Positions 7,842 to 16,647 of a stretch of DNA of 64,000 nucleotides are shown piece by piece; position 1 is the first letter of the stretch; each line of letters begins with the position of its first letter. This stretch comes from Aquabacterium sp. NJ1. Its GTDB lineage: Bacteria > Pseudomonadota > Gammaproteobacteria > Burkholderiales > Burkholderiaceae_C. Below the pieces are notes generated by a model. That model saw nothing but the letters and a program-made list of their open reading frames with translations, searched no databases and was not told where the DNA came from. Made by a program: the position numbers and the translations under genes. The stretch covers positions 992,001 through 1,056,000 of the forward strand of contig NZ_JRKM01000001.1 in the NCBI RefSeq assembly GCF_000768065.1. Direction: 5' to 3'.

Positions 7842-9221
7842 TTGAACCCGGCCACCAACATCGCAACAACTTCATCAGGCATCAGCACGACCCAGTTTCT
7901 GATCGTGCTGGCCCTCATGTTGATCCTGATGGTCGGCGGGCTGGCCGGGCTGACGCAACGCCGCTCACGTCGGCTCACCTCCTGGCACTGGCTGGACAGG
8001 CTGTCCGATATCGTGCTGTCCAAAGACCCCAAGCAGATCGTGCTGCTGCTGCGCTACCTGGTGGGGGCGGCCAACAGCGTCGCCGGGGTGGCCGCGCTGA
8101 ATTACGGCGTATCGGAAAGGGTCATTGAGGCCGAGGGCAGCAACTGGCTGACCGCTGCCGCGATCTTTTGCGCAGTGGGCTTTTACGCGGCGATGCGCAT
8201 GGGGCTCAACAAACGCCTGGCCGACCCCTCCATGGCTGCCCCGCAGATCATCTGTGCCGTGATCTTCCTGGCCTGGGGTTACACCCTGGGTGGCCCGGGT
8301 AGCCCGATTGCCTTGTTGCTGTTGTTCGTGTTCCTGATGTTCAGCATCTTCACGTCCACCACACGCACGCTGATCGTGGCTTGCGTGGTGGCTGCTGCAG
8401 CCTTCGGCATGGCCATGATCCACGTGGCCGTGAACACGCCCCAGGTGCCTTACATGGCCAAGCTGCAGCTGGTGTATTTCAGCGTGCTGTTGTTCATGCT
8501 GGTGAGCGTGTGCGTACTGGTGTCCCAGTTCAACCGCATGCGAGACAAGTCCACGCGACGCAAGCAGGAGCTGTCCGAAGCCCTGGCCCGCATTCAGGAT
8601 CTGGCCACGCGCGACGAGCTCACCGGCCTGTTCAACCGTCGGCACATGCTGGAGCTGCTCAACAACGAGAAGCACCGCTGCATCCGCAGTGAACGCCGTT
8701 TCTGCATTGCCCTGATCGACGTGGACCGTTTCAAATCGGTCAATGACACCCATGGGCACGGCGTGGGCGACGAGGTGCTGGCGTCCGTCGCGGGCGTGAT
8801 CACCGGTGGCCTGCGCGAAACCGATGTGGTGGCGCGTTGGGGCGGAGAGGAATTCCTGATCATGTTCACCGACACGGACTGCCCCACTGCCGAGCTGGTG
8901 CTGTCGCGCATTCAGATGATGCTGTCGGCCACGATGGTGAGCCAGGTGGTGCCCAGCCTGCATGTAACCTTCTCGGCGGGCCTGACGCATTACGACGCGG
9001 AAGAAATGCTGACGCGCACCATTGACCGCGCTGACCGGGGCCTCTACATGGCCAAGGCAGGTGGCCGCAACCGCGTGGTGCGGCTGGAGCCTGGCCAGCC
9101 CGAGGTGACGCCCGTTGCGCAACCCTCGGGCAAGCCCACAACGATGTCCTCAGTCGCGCTCGAAAACCGCCATGCTTTCGACGTGAGCGGTATGGGGAAA
9201 CATGTTCACCGCCCCGCCTGA
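7842..9221 (+). CDS. Membrane-bound diguanylate cyclase (GGDEF)
   Basis: Makes cyclic di-GMP from two GTP. Six or seven hydrophobic segments occupy about residues 17-225. The GGDEF domain starts at [17 protein letters not shown] and carries the active-site GGEEF at residues 334-338, a catalytically competent variant. An RETD motif at the expected spacing before it is a probable product-inhibition I-site. The start is a TTG at 7842 with no clear Shine-Dalgarno; an in-frame CTG lies at 7827, so the N-terminus is uncertain. The last 72 bases overlap the 3' end of rlmD on the opposite strand. Confidence 0.88.
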   Translation: MNPATNIATTSSGISTTQFLIVLALMLILMVGGLAGLTQRRSRRLTSWHWLDRLSDIVLSKDPKQIVLLLRYLVGAANSVAGVAALNYGVSERVIEAEGSNWLTAAAIFCAVGFYAAMRMGLNKRLADPSMAAPQIICAVIFLAWGYTLGGPGSPIALLLLFVFLMFSIFTSTTRTLIVACVVAAAAFGMAMIHVAVNTPQVPYMAKLQLVYFSVLLFMLVSVCVLVSQFNRMRDKSTRRKQELSEALARIQDLATRDELTGLFNRRHMLELLNNEKHRCIRSERRFCIALIDVDRFKSVNDTHGHGVGDEVLASVAGVITGGLRETDVVARWGGEEFLIMFTDTDCPTAELVLSRIQMMLSATMVSQVVPSLHVTFSAGLTHYDAEEMLTRTIDRADRGLYMAKAGGRNRVVRLEPGQPEVTPVAQPSGKPTTMSSVALENRHAFDVSGMGKHVHRPA

Positions 9222-10589
9222 CACGCAGCGGTAACCCGCCTGGTGCACCAGCAGGCCGGCATCGCGCGCAAGCGTGGCCGGGTTGCAGCTCACATAAACG
9301 ATGCGCTTGGGCGGTACCCAATCTGGCACCAGGGTCGGGTCCTGATGCAGATCGGCCATGGCCTTGGCCAGGGCGAAAGCACCTTCACGCGGTGGGTCCA
9401 CCAGCCACTTGTCGGCGTGGCCATAGCTGGCCAGCTCCTGCGGGGTGATCTCGAACAGGTTGCGCGCCACGAAGCTGGTATTGGCGTCCACCTGGTTGAA
9501 CTTCGCGTTCTCGCGTGAGCGCGCCACCAGGGCTTCGCTGCCCTCGATGCCCAGCACCTCGCGCGCCTGCGTGGCCAGCGGCAAGGTGAAGTTGCCCAGG
9601 CCGCAGAACCAGTCGATCACGCGCTCGGTGGGCTGTACGGCCAGCAGGCGCAGCGCCCGGCCCACCAGCACCTGGTTGATGGCGTGGTTGACCTGGGTGA
9701 AGTCGGTGGGCTTGAACGGCATGGTGATGCCGAACTCGGGCAAGGTGTAGTCCAGCGATGGCAGAGATTCGTCCAGCGGGTGCACGGTGTCCGGCCCCTT
9801 GGGCTGCAACCACCACGAGATGGTGTGTTGGCCGCCATCGTGGGCGCTGTGCTCGGTGGCGAAGTCCTTGAGGCGCTGGGCGTCGGCGGCGCTGAGCGGG
9901 TTCAGGTGGCGCAGCACCAGCACAGTCACTTTGGTGCCGATGGCCACTTCGATCTGCGGCAGGCTTTCGCGCTGCTCCATGCCCATGATCAGCGCGCGCA
10001 GCGGCATCAGCAGGCGGCTCATGTGCGGAGGCAGGATCTCGCAGGTCTGCATGTCGGCCACGTAGCGTGACTTGCGCTCGTGAAAACCTACCAGCACGGT
10101 GTTCTTCTTGGCCACGTAGCGCACGGACAGGCGAGCGCGGTAGCGGTAGCCCCATGTCGGCCCCTCGATGGGGCGCAGCAGCATCTCGGGCTTGACCTTG
10201 CCGAGATGCCAGAGGTTGTCCTCCAGCACACGCTGCTTGACGGCCACCTGGGCACTGGGGTGGAAATGCTGCATCTTGCAGCCACCGCACAGGCCGAAAT
10301 AGGCGCACTTGGGCTTGACGCGCTGCGAGCTTTCGCAACGCAAGTCGGTCATGGTGCCCTGCTCCCAGTTGTTCTTCTTGCGCGACACGGTGACGCGCAC
10401 CTCTTCACCGGGCAAGGCATCTTCGACAAACACGACCTTGCCGTTGGCGCGGTGGGCCACGCCCTGGGCTTCCAGATCCAGGGATTCGACCTTCAACCAC
10501 TCCAGGTGGGGCGGCACAGGGGTGTCGATGGGTGTCGCCACGGCTTCAGCGGGGGCGGCAGAAACAGAAACGGGGGATGATTCACTCAT
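9150..10589 (-). CDS. rlmD: 23S rRNA (uracil-1939-C5)-methyltransferase RlmD
   Basis: Methylates U1939 of 23S rRNA with S-adenosylmethionine. The 479-residue protein has an N-terminal TRAM RNA-binding domain (about residues 30-85), iron-sulfur cysteines in [16 protein letters not shown], the SAM-binding [14 protein letters not shown], the NPPY-equivalent VDPPREGA, and the nucleophile region [12 protein letters not shown]. It is somewhat longer than the E. coli enzyme because of a Ser/Ala/Pro-rich N-terminal extension. In many betaproteobacteria rpoS separates it from nlpD; here only 88 bases do. Its 3' end is antisense to the diguanylate cyclase. Confidence 0.96.
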   Translation of the reverse strand: MSESSPVSVSAAPAEAVATPIDTPVPPHLEWLKVESLDLEAQGVAHRANGKVVFVEDALPGEEVRVTVSRKKNNWEQGTMTDLRCESSQRVKPKCAYFGLCGGCKMQHFHPSAQVAVKQRVLEDNLWHLGKVKPEMLLRPIEGPTWGYRYRARLSVRYVAKKNTVLVGFHERKSRYVADMQTCEILPPHMSRLLMPLRALIMGMEQRESLPQIEVAIGTKVTVLVLRHLNPLSAADAQRLKDFATEHSAHDGGQHTISWWLQPKGPDTVHPLDESLPSLDYTLPEFGITMPFKPTDFTQVNHAINQVLVGRALRLLAVQPTERVIDWFCGLGNFTLPLATQAREVLGIEGSEALVARSRENAKFNQVDANTSFVARNLFEITPQELASYGHADKWLVDPPREGAFALAKAMADLHQDPTLVPDWVPPKRIVYVSCNPATLARDAGLLVHQAGYRCVSGGAVNMFPHTAHVESMAVFERD

Positions 10590-10677
10590 CCCCCGATTGT
10601 CTCAGGACTGGCGGGCTTCCCGACGAGGCGGGGCCCCTCACCCGTGCGGTTCAGTCGCGCAGACCAGAAGCGAGGCC

Positions 10678-11622
10678 TCAGCGGCTGGGCAACTGTTTGG
10701 CCGGGTCGATCGGCTTGCCCTGCTTGCGGATTTCGAAATGCAGCTGGACGCGATCGGTGTCGGTCGAGCCCATTTCAGCGATCTTCTGGCCCTTGCGCAC
10801 GGCCTGGTCTTCCTTGACCAGCAGGGTCTGGTTGTGGGCGTAAGCCGTCAGGTACTCGCCGTTGTGCTTGATGATGATGAGGTTGCCGTAACCGCGCAGG
10901 CCGGAGCCGGCATACACGACACGGCCATCGGCTGCGGCCATCACGGGGTCACCCGCCTTGCCGCCAATCGCCAGCCCCTTGCGTTTGCCCTCTTCAAAGG
11001 TGCCGATGGTCGGACCATTGGCGGGCCAGCCCCACACAGGCTCGTCCGTGTCCTTGCTGCTGTCCTTGGCGGCTTCCTTGCCTGCATCCTTCGAATCGGC
11101 CGCGCTGGCCGCGGCACCCGAGGACGCTGCGCTGGCCGCGCCACTGGCGGCTGCGCTGGCTGCACCCGCAGTCGCACCCGATGCGGCCTTGGCAGGGCCA
11201 CCCTTGCTGTCCAGCGAGCGGCTTTCAATCTTGGGGCTGCTGATGGGCTTGGCCGAGGCAATGGCAGACGAGCCTGTCGCGCTGGCGTCCACGCTCGGCG
11301 GAACCACGCGCAAAACCTGACCAACCTCGATGATGTTGGGGTTCTCGAGGTTGTTCCAGGCCGCCAGATCACGCCAGTTCTGACCGGCATCCAGCGAGAT
11401 GCGGATCAGGGTGTCACCCGGCTTGACCGTGTAGTAGCCGGGCTTGCCAGCGTTCTCTGCACCAGGCAGCACGCGCTGTGCGGCAGTGTTCGTGGACGAG
11501 CCCGAGGTGCCCGCACGCGAACGGTCTTCGACCGGGGCACGGTGACCGGGAGAGGCGCAACCGGCCAGGATGAGCAACAACGCGGCCGAAGCGGCCAACC
11601 TGATAGTGGAAGTCATGTGCAT
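10678..11622 (-). CDS. nlpD: Outer-membrane lipoprotein NlpD, LysM and degenerate M23
   Basis: In Gram-negative bacteria NlpD activates periplasmic amidases that split septal peptidoglycan. The 314-residue protein has a lipoprotein signal with lipobox LILAGC, one LysM repeat (YYTVKPGDTLIRISL to VGQVLRV), a long Ala/Ser linker and a C-terminal M23 domain with VYAGSGLRGYGNLIIIKH. The first zinc-ligand region reads KGLAIGGKAGD without the canonical His, although LHFEIR is kept, so it is probably an activator rather than an enzyme. I chose the ATG at 11622 because GAG lies seven bases upstream; 11616 is an alternative. It follows pcm. Confidence 0.93.
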   Translation of the reverse strand: MHMTSTIRLAASAALLLILAGCASPGHRAPVEDRSRAGTSGSSTNTAAQRVLPGAENAGKPGYYTVKPGDTLIRISLDAGQNWRDLAAWNNLENPNIIEVGQVLRVVPPSVDASATGSSAIASAKPISSPKIESRSLDSKGGPAKAASGATAGAASAAASGAASAASSGAAASAADSKDAGKEAAKDSSKDTDEPVWGWPANGPTIGTFEEGKRKGLAIGGKAGDPVMAAADGRVVYAGSGLRGYGNLIIIKHNGEYLTAYAHNQTLLVKEDQAVRKGQKIAEMGSTDTDRVQLHFEIRKQGKPIDPAKQLPSR

Positions 11623-11671
11623 GAGGACACTCGATCGGGACTGGGTACACAGGTGCACCGGCCCAACAACG

Positions 11672-12559
11672 TCATGTGGTGCCTGATTTTAGAGGGACGA
11701 ACAGGACCGCACCGGCGCGACTATGTTGCAAGCTGCCATCCGGCAGGCGGTCCAGGATGGTCAGCACCTGCGTGCCGCCACGGGCTTCTTCAAGCGGGGC
11801 CACCAGACGGCCGCCCGGTGCGAGTTGATCAATCCAGGCCTGCGGCAAGGCTGCCCCACCTGCTGCGGCAATGATGGTGTCGTATGGCGCCAGGGGTGCA
11901 TGGCCAATCATGCCGTCACCATACACCAAACGCACGTCCGGCCATTCGGGCAGGTGCTGGCGCAGCGTATCGAGGTTGGCGCGGGCCTTCAGATGCAGGT
12001 CGCGCAGGCGTTCGATGGACACCACGCGCCGTGACAGGTGCCCCAGCAATGCCGCCTGGTAACCGCAGCCGCTGCCGATCTCCAGGCACACGCCCAGCGG
12101 CCTGTGCGGGGTGCCGGCAGCCGGCGCAGGCACACCGGGGCGCACACACAGCAGCTGCATCATGGCGGCCACGACCGAGGGCTTGGAAATGGTCTGGCCC
12201 AGCCCGATCGGCAGGCTGGTGTCTTCATAAGCCTGGTTGACCAGCGCGGTGTCGACAAAAAGATGCCGCGGCACACGCGCAAACGCGTCCAGCACATGGG
12301 GATGGCTGATGCCGTCGAGCATCAGACGCTCGACCATGCGGCGGCGCACGTGGATGGAGTCCAGCCCGACGCCTTGCGGGGTGCTGTGGCGACGGCGGTC
12401 CTGCTCGGCCTGCTGCAGGTGGGCCTGGGGGCGCAACAGCTCCCGCGAGCCGGCCTGCGGCGCGGGCGCCGGCCTGGGGCCCGCCGATTTGACGGTGGCG
12501 ACCTGATCCAGCTGCAGCGGGAAGCGACGTGGCTTGCGATCAGGCTGGCTGGCACTCAT
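11672..12559 (-). CDS. pcm: Protein-L-isoaspartate O-methyltransferase
   Basis: Repairs damaged proteins by methylating L-isoaspartyl residues. The 295-residue protein has the catalytic-region sequence [17 protein letters not shown] and the SAM-binding motif [14 protein letters not shown]. About 75 extra N-terminal residues, polar and proline-rich, precede the core, so it is longer than the 208-residue E. coli enzyme; I believe long forms are common in Burkholderiales. The start ATG at 12559 overlaps the surE stop as ATGA, showing translational coupling. Confidence 0.94.
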   Translation of the reverse strand: MSASQPDRKPRRFPLQLDQVATVKSAGPRPAPAPQAGSRELLRPQAHLQQAEQDRRRHSTPQGVGLDSIHVRRRMVERLMLDGISHPHVLDAFARVPRHLFVDTALVNQAYEDTSLPIGLGQTISKPSVVAAMMQLLCVRPGVPAPAAGTPHRPLGVCLEIGSGCGYQAALLGHLSRRVVSIERLRDLHLKARANLDTLRQHLPEWPDVRLVYGDGMIGHAPLAPYDTIIAAAGGAALPQAWIDQLAPGGRLVAPLEEARGGTQVLTILDRLPDGSLQHSRAGAVLFVPLKSGTT

Positions 12560-13305
12560 CGTGTCGCCACCCAGCCTTGCCATGCCGGCATGCGCTTGTG
12601 GTCGGTCATGTCCACCTGCAAGGGCGTGATGGAGACCTGGCCGGCGCGCACGGCGTGGAAATCGGTGCCCTCGCCATCTTCCTTGGCTTCGCCGGCCGGG
12701 CCGATCCAGTAAAACAGGTCGCCGCGCGGGTTGGCCTGAGGCACGGCGGGGAAACTGGCATGGCGGCGGCCCAGGCGGGTGATCGCCCAGGGGGCCTGAT
12801 CAGCCTGCGCCGAGGCGGGGATGTTGACGTTGAGCAGCCAAGGCCGCGAGGCGGGCTCCTGGGCCAGCACGTGCTCGACCACCTGGCGCGCCACGCGTGC
12901 GGCCACATCAAGGTGCTGCCACCCCTTGTCGGTCAAGGAAAACGCGATGGAAGGCACGCCGAACAGGTAACCTTCGGTCGCCGCGGCCACCGTGCCCGAG
13001 TACAAGGTGTCGTCGCCCATGTTGGCGCCGTTGTTGATACCCGACAGTACGAGATCCGGCTTGGGGATCAAACCGGAGGTCAAGGCCAGGTGCACGCAGT
13101 CCGACGGGGTGCCACTGACGTAGCGAAAGCCGTTGGCGGCTGTGTGCAGGCTCAGCGGTTGATGCAGGCTCAGCGCGTTGGATGTCCCGCTGGCGTTACG
13201 CTCTGGCGCGAAGACATCGATCTGGCCCAGCCCCTTGCAGGCTTCCACCAGCGCGGCAATGCCGGGCGCCAGGTAGCCATCGTCGTTGGCAATCAAAATT
13301 CGCAT
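12556..13305 (-). CDS. surE: 5'/3'-nucleotidase SurE
   Basis: A metal-dependent nucleoside-monophosphate phosphatase linked to stationary-phase survival. The 249-residue protein begins [16 protein letters not shown], holding the metal-binding DD pair, and contains [18 protein letters not shown], the second signature. The start at 13305 is the conserved family start; an upstream in-frame codon at 13326 would add seven residues of no family character. It is first in the surE-pcm-nlpD operon and divergent from the response regulator at 13497. Confidence 0.96.
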   Translation of the reverse strand: MRILIANDDGYLAPGIAALVEACKGLGQIDVFAPERNASGTSNALSLHQPLSLHTAANGFRYVSGTPSDCVHLALTSGLIPKPDLVLSGINNGANMGDDTLYSGTVAAATEGYLFGVPSIAFSLTDKGWQHLDVAARVARQVVEHVLAQEPASRPWLLNVNIPASAQADQAPWAITRLGRRHASFPAVPQANPRGDLFYWIGPAGEAKEDGEGTDFHAVRAGQVSITPLQVDMTDHKRMPAWQGWVATR

Positions 13306-13496
13306 ACCCGGATTGTAGAAGCGCAACGCCTTTGATCGTCAAACCGTTTAAGCGGGGGGCCCGGGCGTGACGCACAGCGTTGCGGACCTGATAATCTTCT
13401 GGTGTCCGTCCGAAAGGATGACCCCGCCAGGCCCTCGCCGGGGCGGGCGCAACCGCAACCCTGGCAGGCCAACAAGGCGGCTTCAGGAGGAGTGCC

Positions 13497-14225
13497 ATGG
13501 CTGTCAAGGTATTGATTCTTGAAGACAACCCGGTCGCCCGGGGCTTTTTGTGCCGCGTCGTGCGGGAAAGCTTCAGCGACGTCAGCAGCATCACCGAAGC
13601 CGGTGATCTGGACGCTGCACGCCAGTTGCTGGGCCACAGCGCGGGCGGCCGTGCAGCCCCTTCTGACGACCCCTATCAGTTGATCCTGGTGGACCTGGAG
13701 TTGCCCGACGGCAGTGGCCTGGAGTTGCTGACCGAGCTGGCCAGCTACCCAGCCACCCGCATCGTCACCACCTTGTATTCGGACGACGACCACCTGTTTC
13801 CCGCCCTGCAATGCGGCGCCGACGGCTACCTGCTCAAGGAAGACCGCTTCGAAGTGCTGGTGGAAGAGCTGCAGAAGATCGTGCGTGGGCAACCACCGCT
13901 GTCACCCGCGATTGCGCGCCGCCTGCTGACGCATTTCCGCTCCGGGGACGGCATGGGCAATGGCCATGGGCAAACCCAGGCGCCGCAAGCGGTGGCGCCG
14001 GTTGCGGCCGTGGCACCCGCCGTGCTCGACCATGAAAGGCTGACGCCACGCGAAAGCGAGGTCCTGACCTACCTGAGCAAGGGTTTCACGATCAAGGAAA
14101 TCGCCTCGCTGATGGGCATCAAGTGGTTTACGGTGAACGACCACATCAAGTCCATCTACAAGAAGCTCAACGTCTCCAGCCGCGCTGAAGCCGCTGTCCT
14201 GGCCAGCAAGCAAGGGCTGGTCTGA
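13497..14225 (+). CDS. NarL/LuxR-type response regulator
   Basis: A DNA-binding response regulator of 242 residues. The receiver domain has acidic residues E9 and D10, the phospho-acceptor D66 in LILVDLELPDGSG, and a conserved lysine in YLLKEDR. A glycine/glutamine/alanine linker leads to a C-terminal LuxR helix-turn-helix, LTPRESEVLTYLSKGFTIKE. An AGGAGGAG ribosome site lies before the ATG. The next gene, 47 bases downstream, is a HisKA_3-type kinase and its obvious partner. Target genes cannot be told from the window. Confidence 0.92.
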   Translation: MAVKVLILEDNPVARGFLCRVVRESFSDVSSITEAGDLDAARQLLGHSAGGRAAPSDDPYQLILVDLELPDGSGLELLTELASYPATRIVTTLYSDDDHLFPALQCGADGYLLKEDRFEVLVEELQKIVRGQPPLSPAIARRLLTHFRSGDGMGNGHGQTQAPQAVAPVAAVAPAVLDHERLTPRESEVLTYLSKGFTIKEIASLMGIKWFTVNDHIKSIYKKLNVSSRAEAAVLASKQGLV

Positions 14226-14272
14226 CGCGCCCTCAACGGGCCTGAGCCGCCCGGCCACGCTGCAAGACCGTC

Positions 14273-16627
14273 ATGGCCTCACCCGGACCCCAAAGCTCGC
14301 AGGGCGATCGCCGCACAGGCTGGCCCAGCCTGGACGAAGTCCTGCAGGGTGCGCATGAATTGCCCCGCTGGATCGGCTGGCGCCTGCGTGCACTGGTGGC
14401 CACCGTGCTCCTGGCCTGTGGGCTGTTTTTCCTGCTGGCGCACTGGCTGTCGACGCAACCTCACCTGCCCTTTGCACTGAAGGCCACGCCCGAAGGGCTG
14501 GTCAAGATCCAGAACGTGGACACGCCCTCCCTGATGCACCTGGAGGGCCGCGTTCTGGATGGTGTGCGGCTCGATCGCCCGGTGGAATCCGGTGTGCAGA
14601 CCCTGAGCACCCCCATCGAGTTGCTGTCGCTGCAGCGCTCGGCACGCTGGATCATCGACCCGGACTTGCGCCAGCGCCACCTTCAGCTGCATGAGCGCAT
14701 GGGCGCGCTGCTCCAGGCCGCAGCGGGGCAGAACATGAAGGTGGCGCTGGACTTGCGGCACACGCCAGACGAGTCCGTCACGATCACCCCGGTGACCTGG
14801 GCTGGGCTGAGCCCGCTATTCTGGCTGCTGGGCCTGTTGTCGATTGCCGTGTTCGGTGTCGGGGCCGTGGTACTGCTGGCGGGCCCGCAGTGGCGCAATG
14901 TCGCTTTCGCAGCCCTGGCACTCAGCCAGAGCGGGCAGTTGATGTTCATTGCCATCGAGAACAACCTGGACTTGTTTGCCCCTGTCTGGTTTGTTCAGCT
15001 GGACATGCAGTTGCGGCTGGTGTTCGACCTGGTCGGGGCGGCAGCCCTGGTCCAGATCGCGGTGCTCCACCCCCACAGGATGACGGGCTGGGGCTGGTAT
15101 GCCGCGCTGGCCTGGCTGTCTGCGCTGGGCCTGTGGCTGGGCTTGAGCCAGCTGGACTCCACCCTCAACTGGTGGGTCGTGCAATCGGGCTGCGTTGGCC
15201 TGTCGATCGCTGCCATCAGCCTGATGACCGCCTCGTTCCACATCGAGCCCCACCCCTTCACCCTGATGATGCGGCGCCTGGTGGTGGTGGCCGTGCTGAC
15301 CTGGCTGCTGCTGAGCCTGGCCATCTGGCGTGGCGTGACACGCGCCGACATGCAGCTCAACATCACCAACTTCGGGGTGCTGACCTGGCAGGTGTTTGCG
15401 GCCATGGCGGTGTTGCTGTCGCCTTACCTGTCGCGCTCGCGGCCCATCTTGCAGGAGTTCTCGCTGCTGGCGGCTTCCAGCACGATCGCCGCCTCGCTGG
15501 ACTTGCTGTTCGTGGCCGTGTTCTCGCTGGGTCAGTTCACGTCAATGACCTTGTCGCTGTTCTTTTCGTTCGGCTTGTACCTCATCATCCGCCGCTGGGT
15601 GATGACGCGCCTGCCCGGTCGGGACTCACTGACCATGGAGCGCCTGTTCCAGCGCCTCTACCGCATCGCCCGTGAAGTGGAGCGCCAGCCGGACACGCTG
15701 GACGCCTCCCTGATGCGCCTGATGCGCGAGCTGTTTGACCCGCTGGAGGTCACCCTGGTGCCCGGGGAGGTGGGCCACACGGCCTTGCGCGGCAATGGTT
15801 CGGTGCTGCTCGTGCCCATCCCCGGCTGGGGCATACGCCCTGCGGCGGCGCGGCACGTGCTGGTGCTCAAGCATTCGCACAAGGGCCAGCGCCTGTTCAC
15901 GTCCGAAGATGCGCGACTGGCCGAGCGGGTGATGGAGCAGCTCTACCGCGCCCTGAGCTTCGACCAGGCAGTCGAACAAGGCCGCAGCGAGGAGCGCCTG
16001 CGCATCGCGCAGGACCTGCACGACGACATCGGCGCGCGCCTGCTGACGCTGATGTACCAGGCGCCCAATGCGGAGATCGAGGAATACATCCGCCACACGA
16101 TCCAGGATCTCAAGACGCTGACGCGTGGCCTGGCCGCGCAGTCTCACCTGCTGAGCGAAGCCGCCGGCGAGTGGAAGCGCGACCTGAGCCAGCGCCTGGC
16201 CGCGGCACGCTGCGAGCTGGACTGGCACATGTTCCAGGACACCGACCTGACGCTGACCATGGTGCAGTGGTCGGCGCTGACGCGCATCATGCGCGAGCTG
16301 GTCAGCAATGCCATCAGCCACGCCAAGGCCAAGCGGGTGCAGGTCAAGCTGCGGCTGGAAAACGACCGGCTGACCTTGTCCGTGGAGGACAACGGCATGG
16401 GCCGCGCGCCGGCCACCTGGTCACACGGCCTGGGCCTGGGTGGGGTGCGCAAGCGCGTCAAGCAACTGGGCGGCAATGTGCGCTGGCTGGAGGTCGAACC
16501 CAAAGGCATCCGCTGCGAGGTGGTGATCGACTACTTCTCGGGCTCCAGCGGCATGACCGGCACCGGCACCGGCGCACACCCGGGCGGCACGCACCCAGGG
16601 CCGGACAGCCAGTTTTCTTCGCACTGA
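14273..16627 (+). CDS. Multi-pass membrane sensor histidine kinase (HisKA_3)
   Basis: A 784-residue kinase, almost certainly the partner of the adjacent NarL-type regulator. One transmembrane helix lies near residues 37-60. A periplasmic segment of about 110 residues follows, and then about seven closely packed hydrophobic helices (roughly 180-440), an arrangement like 7TM sensor kinases. The cytoplasmic part has the phospho-acceptor H583 in QDLHDDIGARLLTL and an ATPase domain with MRELVSNAISHAKA and GLGLGGVRKRVKQLGG. The signal is unknown. The tail after the ATPase domain is Gly/Thr-rich and probably disordered. Confidence 0.88.
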   Translation: MASPGPQSSQGDRRTGWPSLDEVLQGAHELPRWIGWRLRALVATVLLACGLFFLLAHWLSTQPHLPFALKATPEGLVKIQNVDTPSLMHLEGRVLDGVRLDRPVESGVQTLSTPIELLSLQRSARWIIDPDLRQRHLQLHERMGALLQAAAGQNMKVALDLRHTPDESVTITPVTWAGLSPLFWLLGLLSIAVFGVGAVVLLAGPQWRNVAFAALALSQSGQLMFIAIENNLDLFAPVWFVQLDMQLRLVFDLVGAAALVQIAVLHPHRMTGWGWYAALAWLSALGLWLGLSQLDSTLNWWVVQSGCVGLSIAAISLMTASFHIEPHPFTLMMRRLVVVAVLTWLLLSLAIWRGVTRADMQLNITNFGVLTWQVFAAMAVLLSPYLSRSRPILQEFSLLAASSTIAASLDLLFVAVFSLGQFTSMTLSLFFSFGLYLIIRRWVMTRLPGRDSLTMERLFQRLYRIAREVERQPDTLDASLMRLMRELFDPLEVTLVPGEVGHTALRGNGSVLLVPIPGWGIRPAAARHVLVLKHSHKGQRLFTSEDARLAERVMEQLYRALSFDQAVEQGRSEERLRIAQDLHDDIGARLLTLMYQAPNAEIEEYIRHTIQDLKTLTRGLAAQSHLLSEAAGEWKRDLSQRLAAARCELDWHMFQDTDLTLTMVQWSALTRIMRELVSNAISHAKAKRVQVKLRLENDRLTLSVEDNGMGRAPATWSHGLGLGGVRKRVKQLGGNVRWLEVEPKGIRCEVVIDYFSGSSGMTGTGTGAHPGGTHPGPDSQFSSH

Positions 16628-16647
16628 CCTTCGCGCCGATCCCCGCA

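Noticed and set aside
11100-11220. Possible repeat array in nlpD
   Set aside because: It is an Ala/Ser-rich coding linker, not a DNA repeat array or CRISPR; there are no regular spacers.
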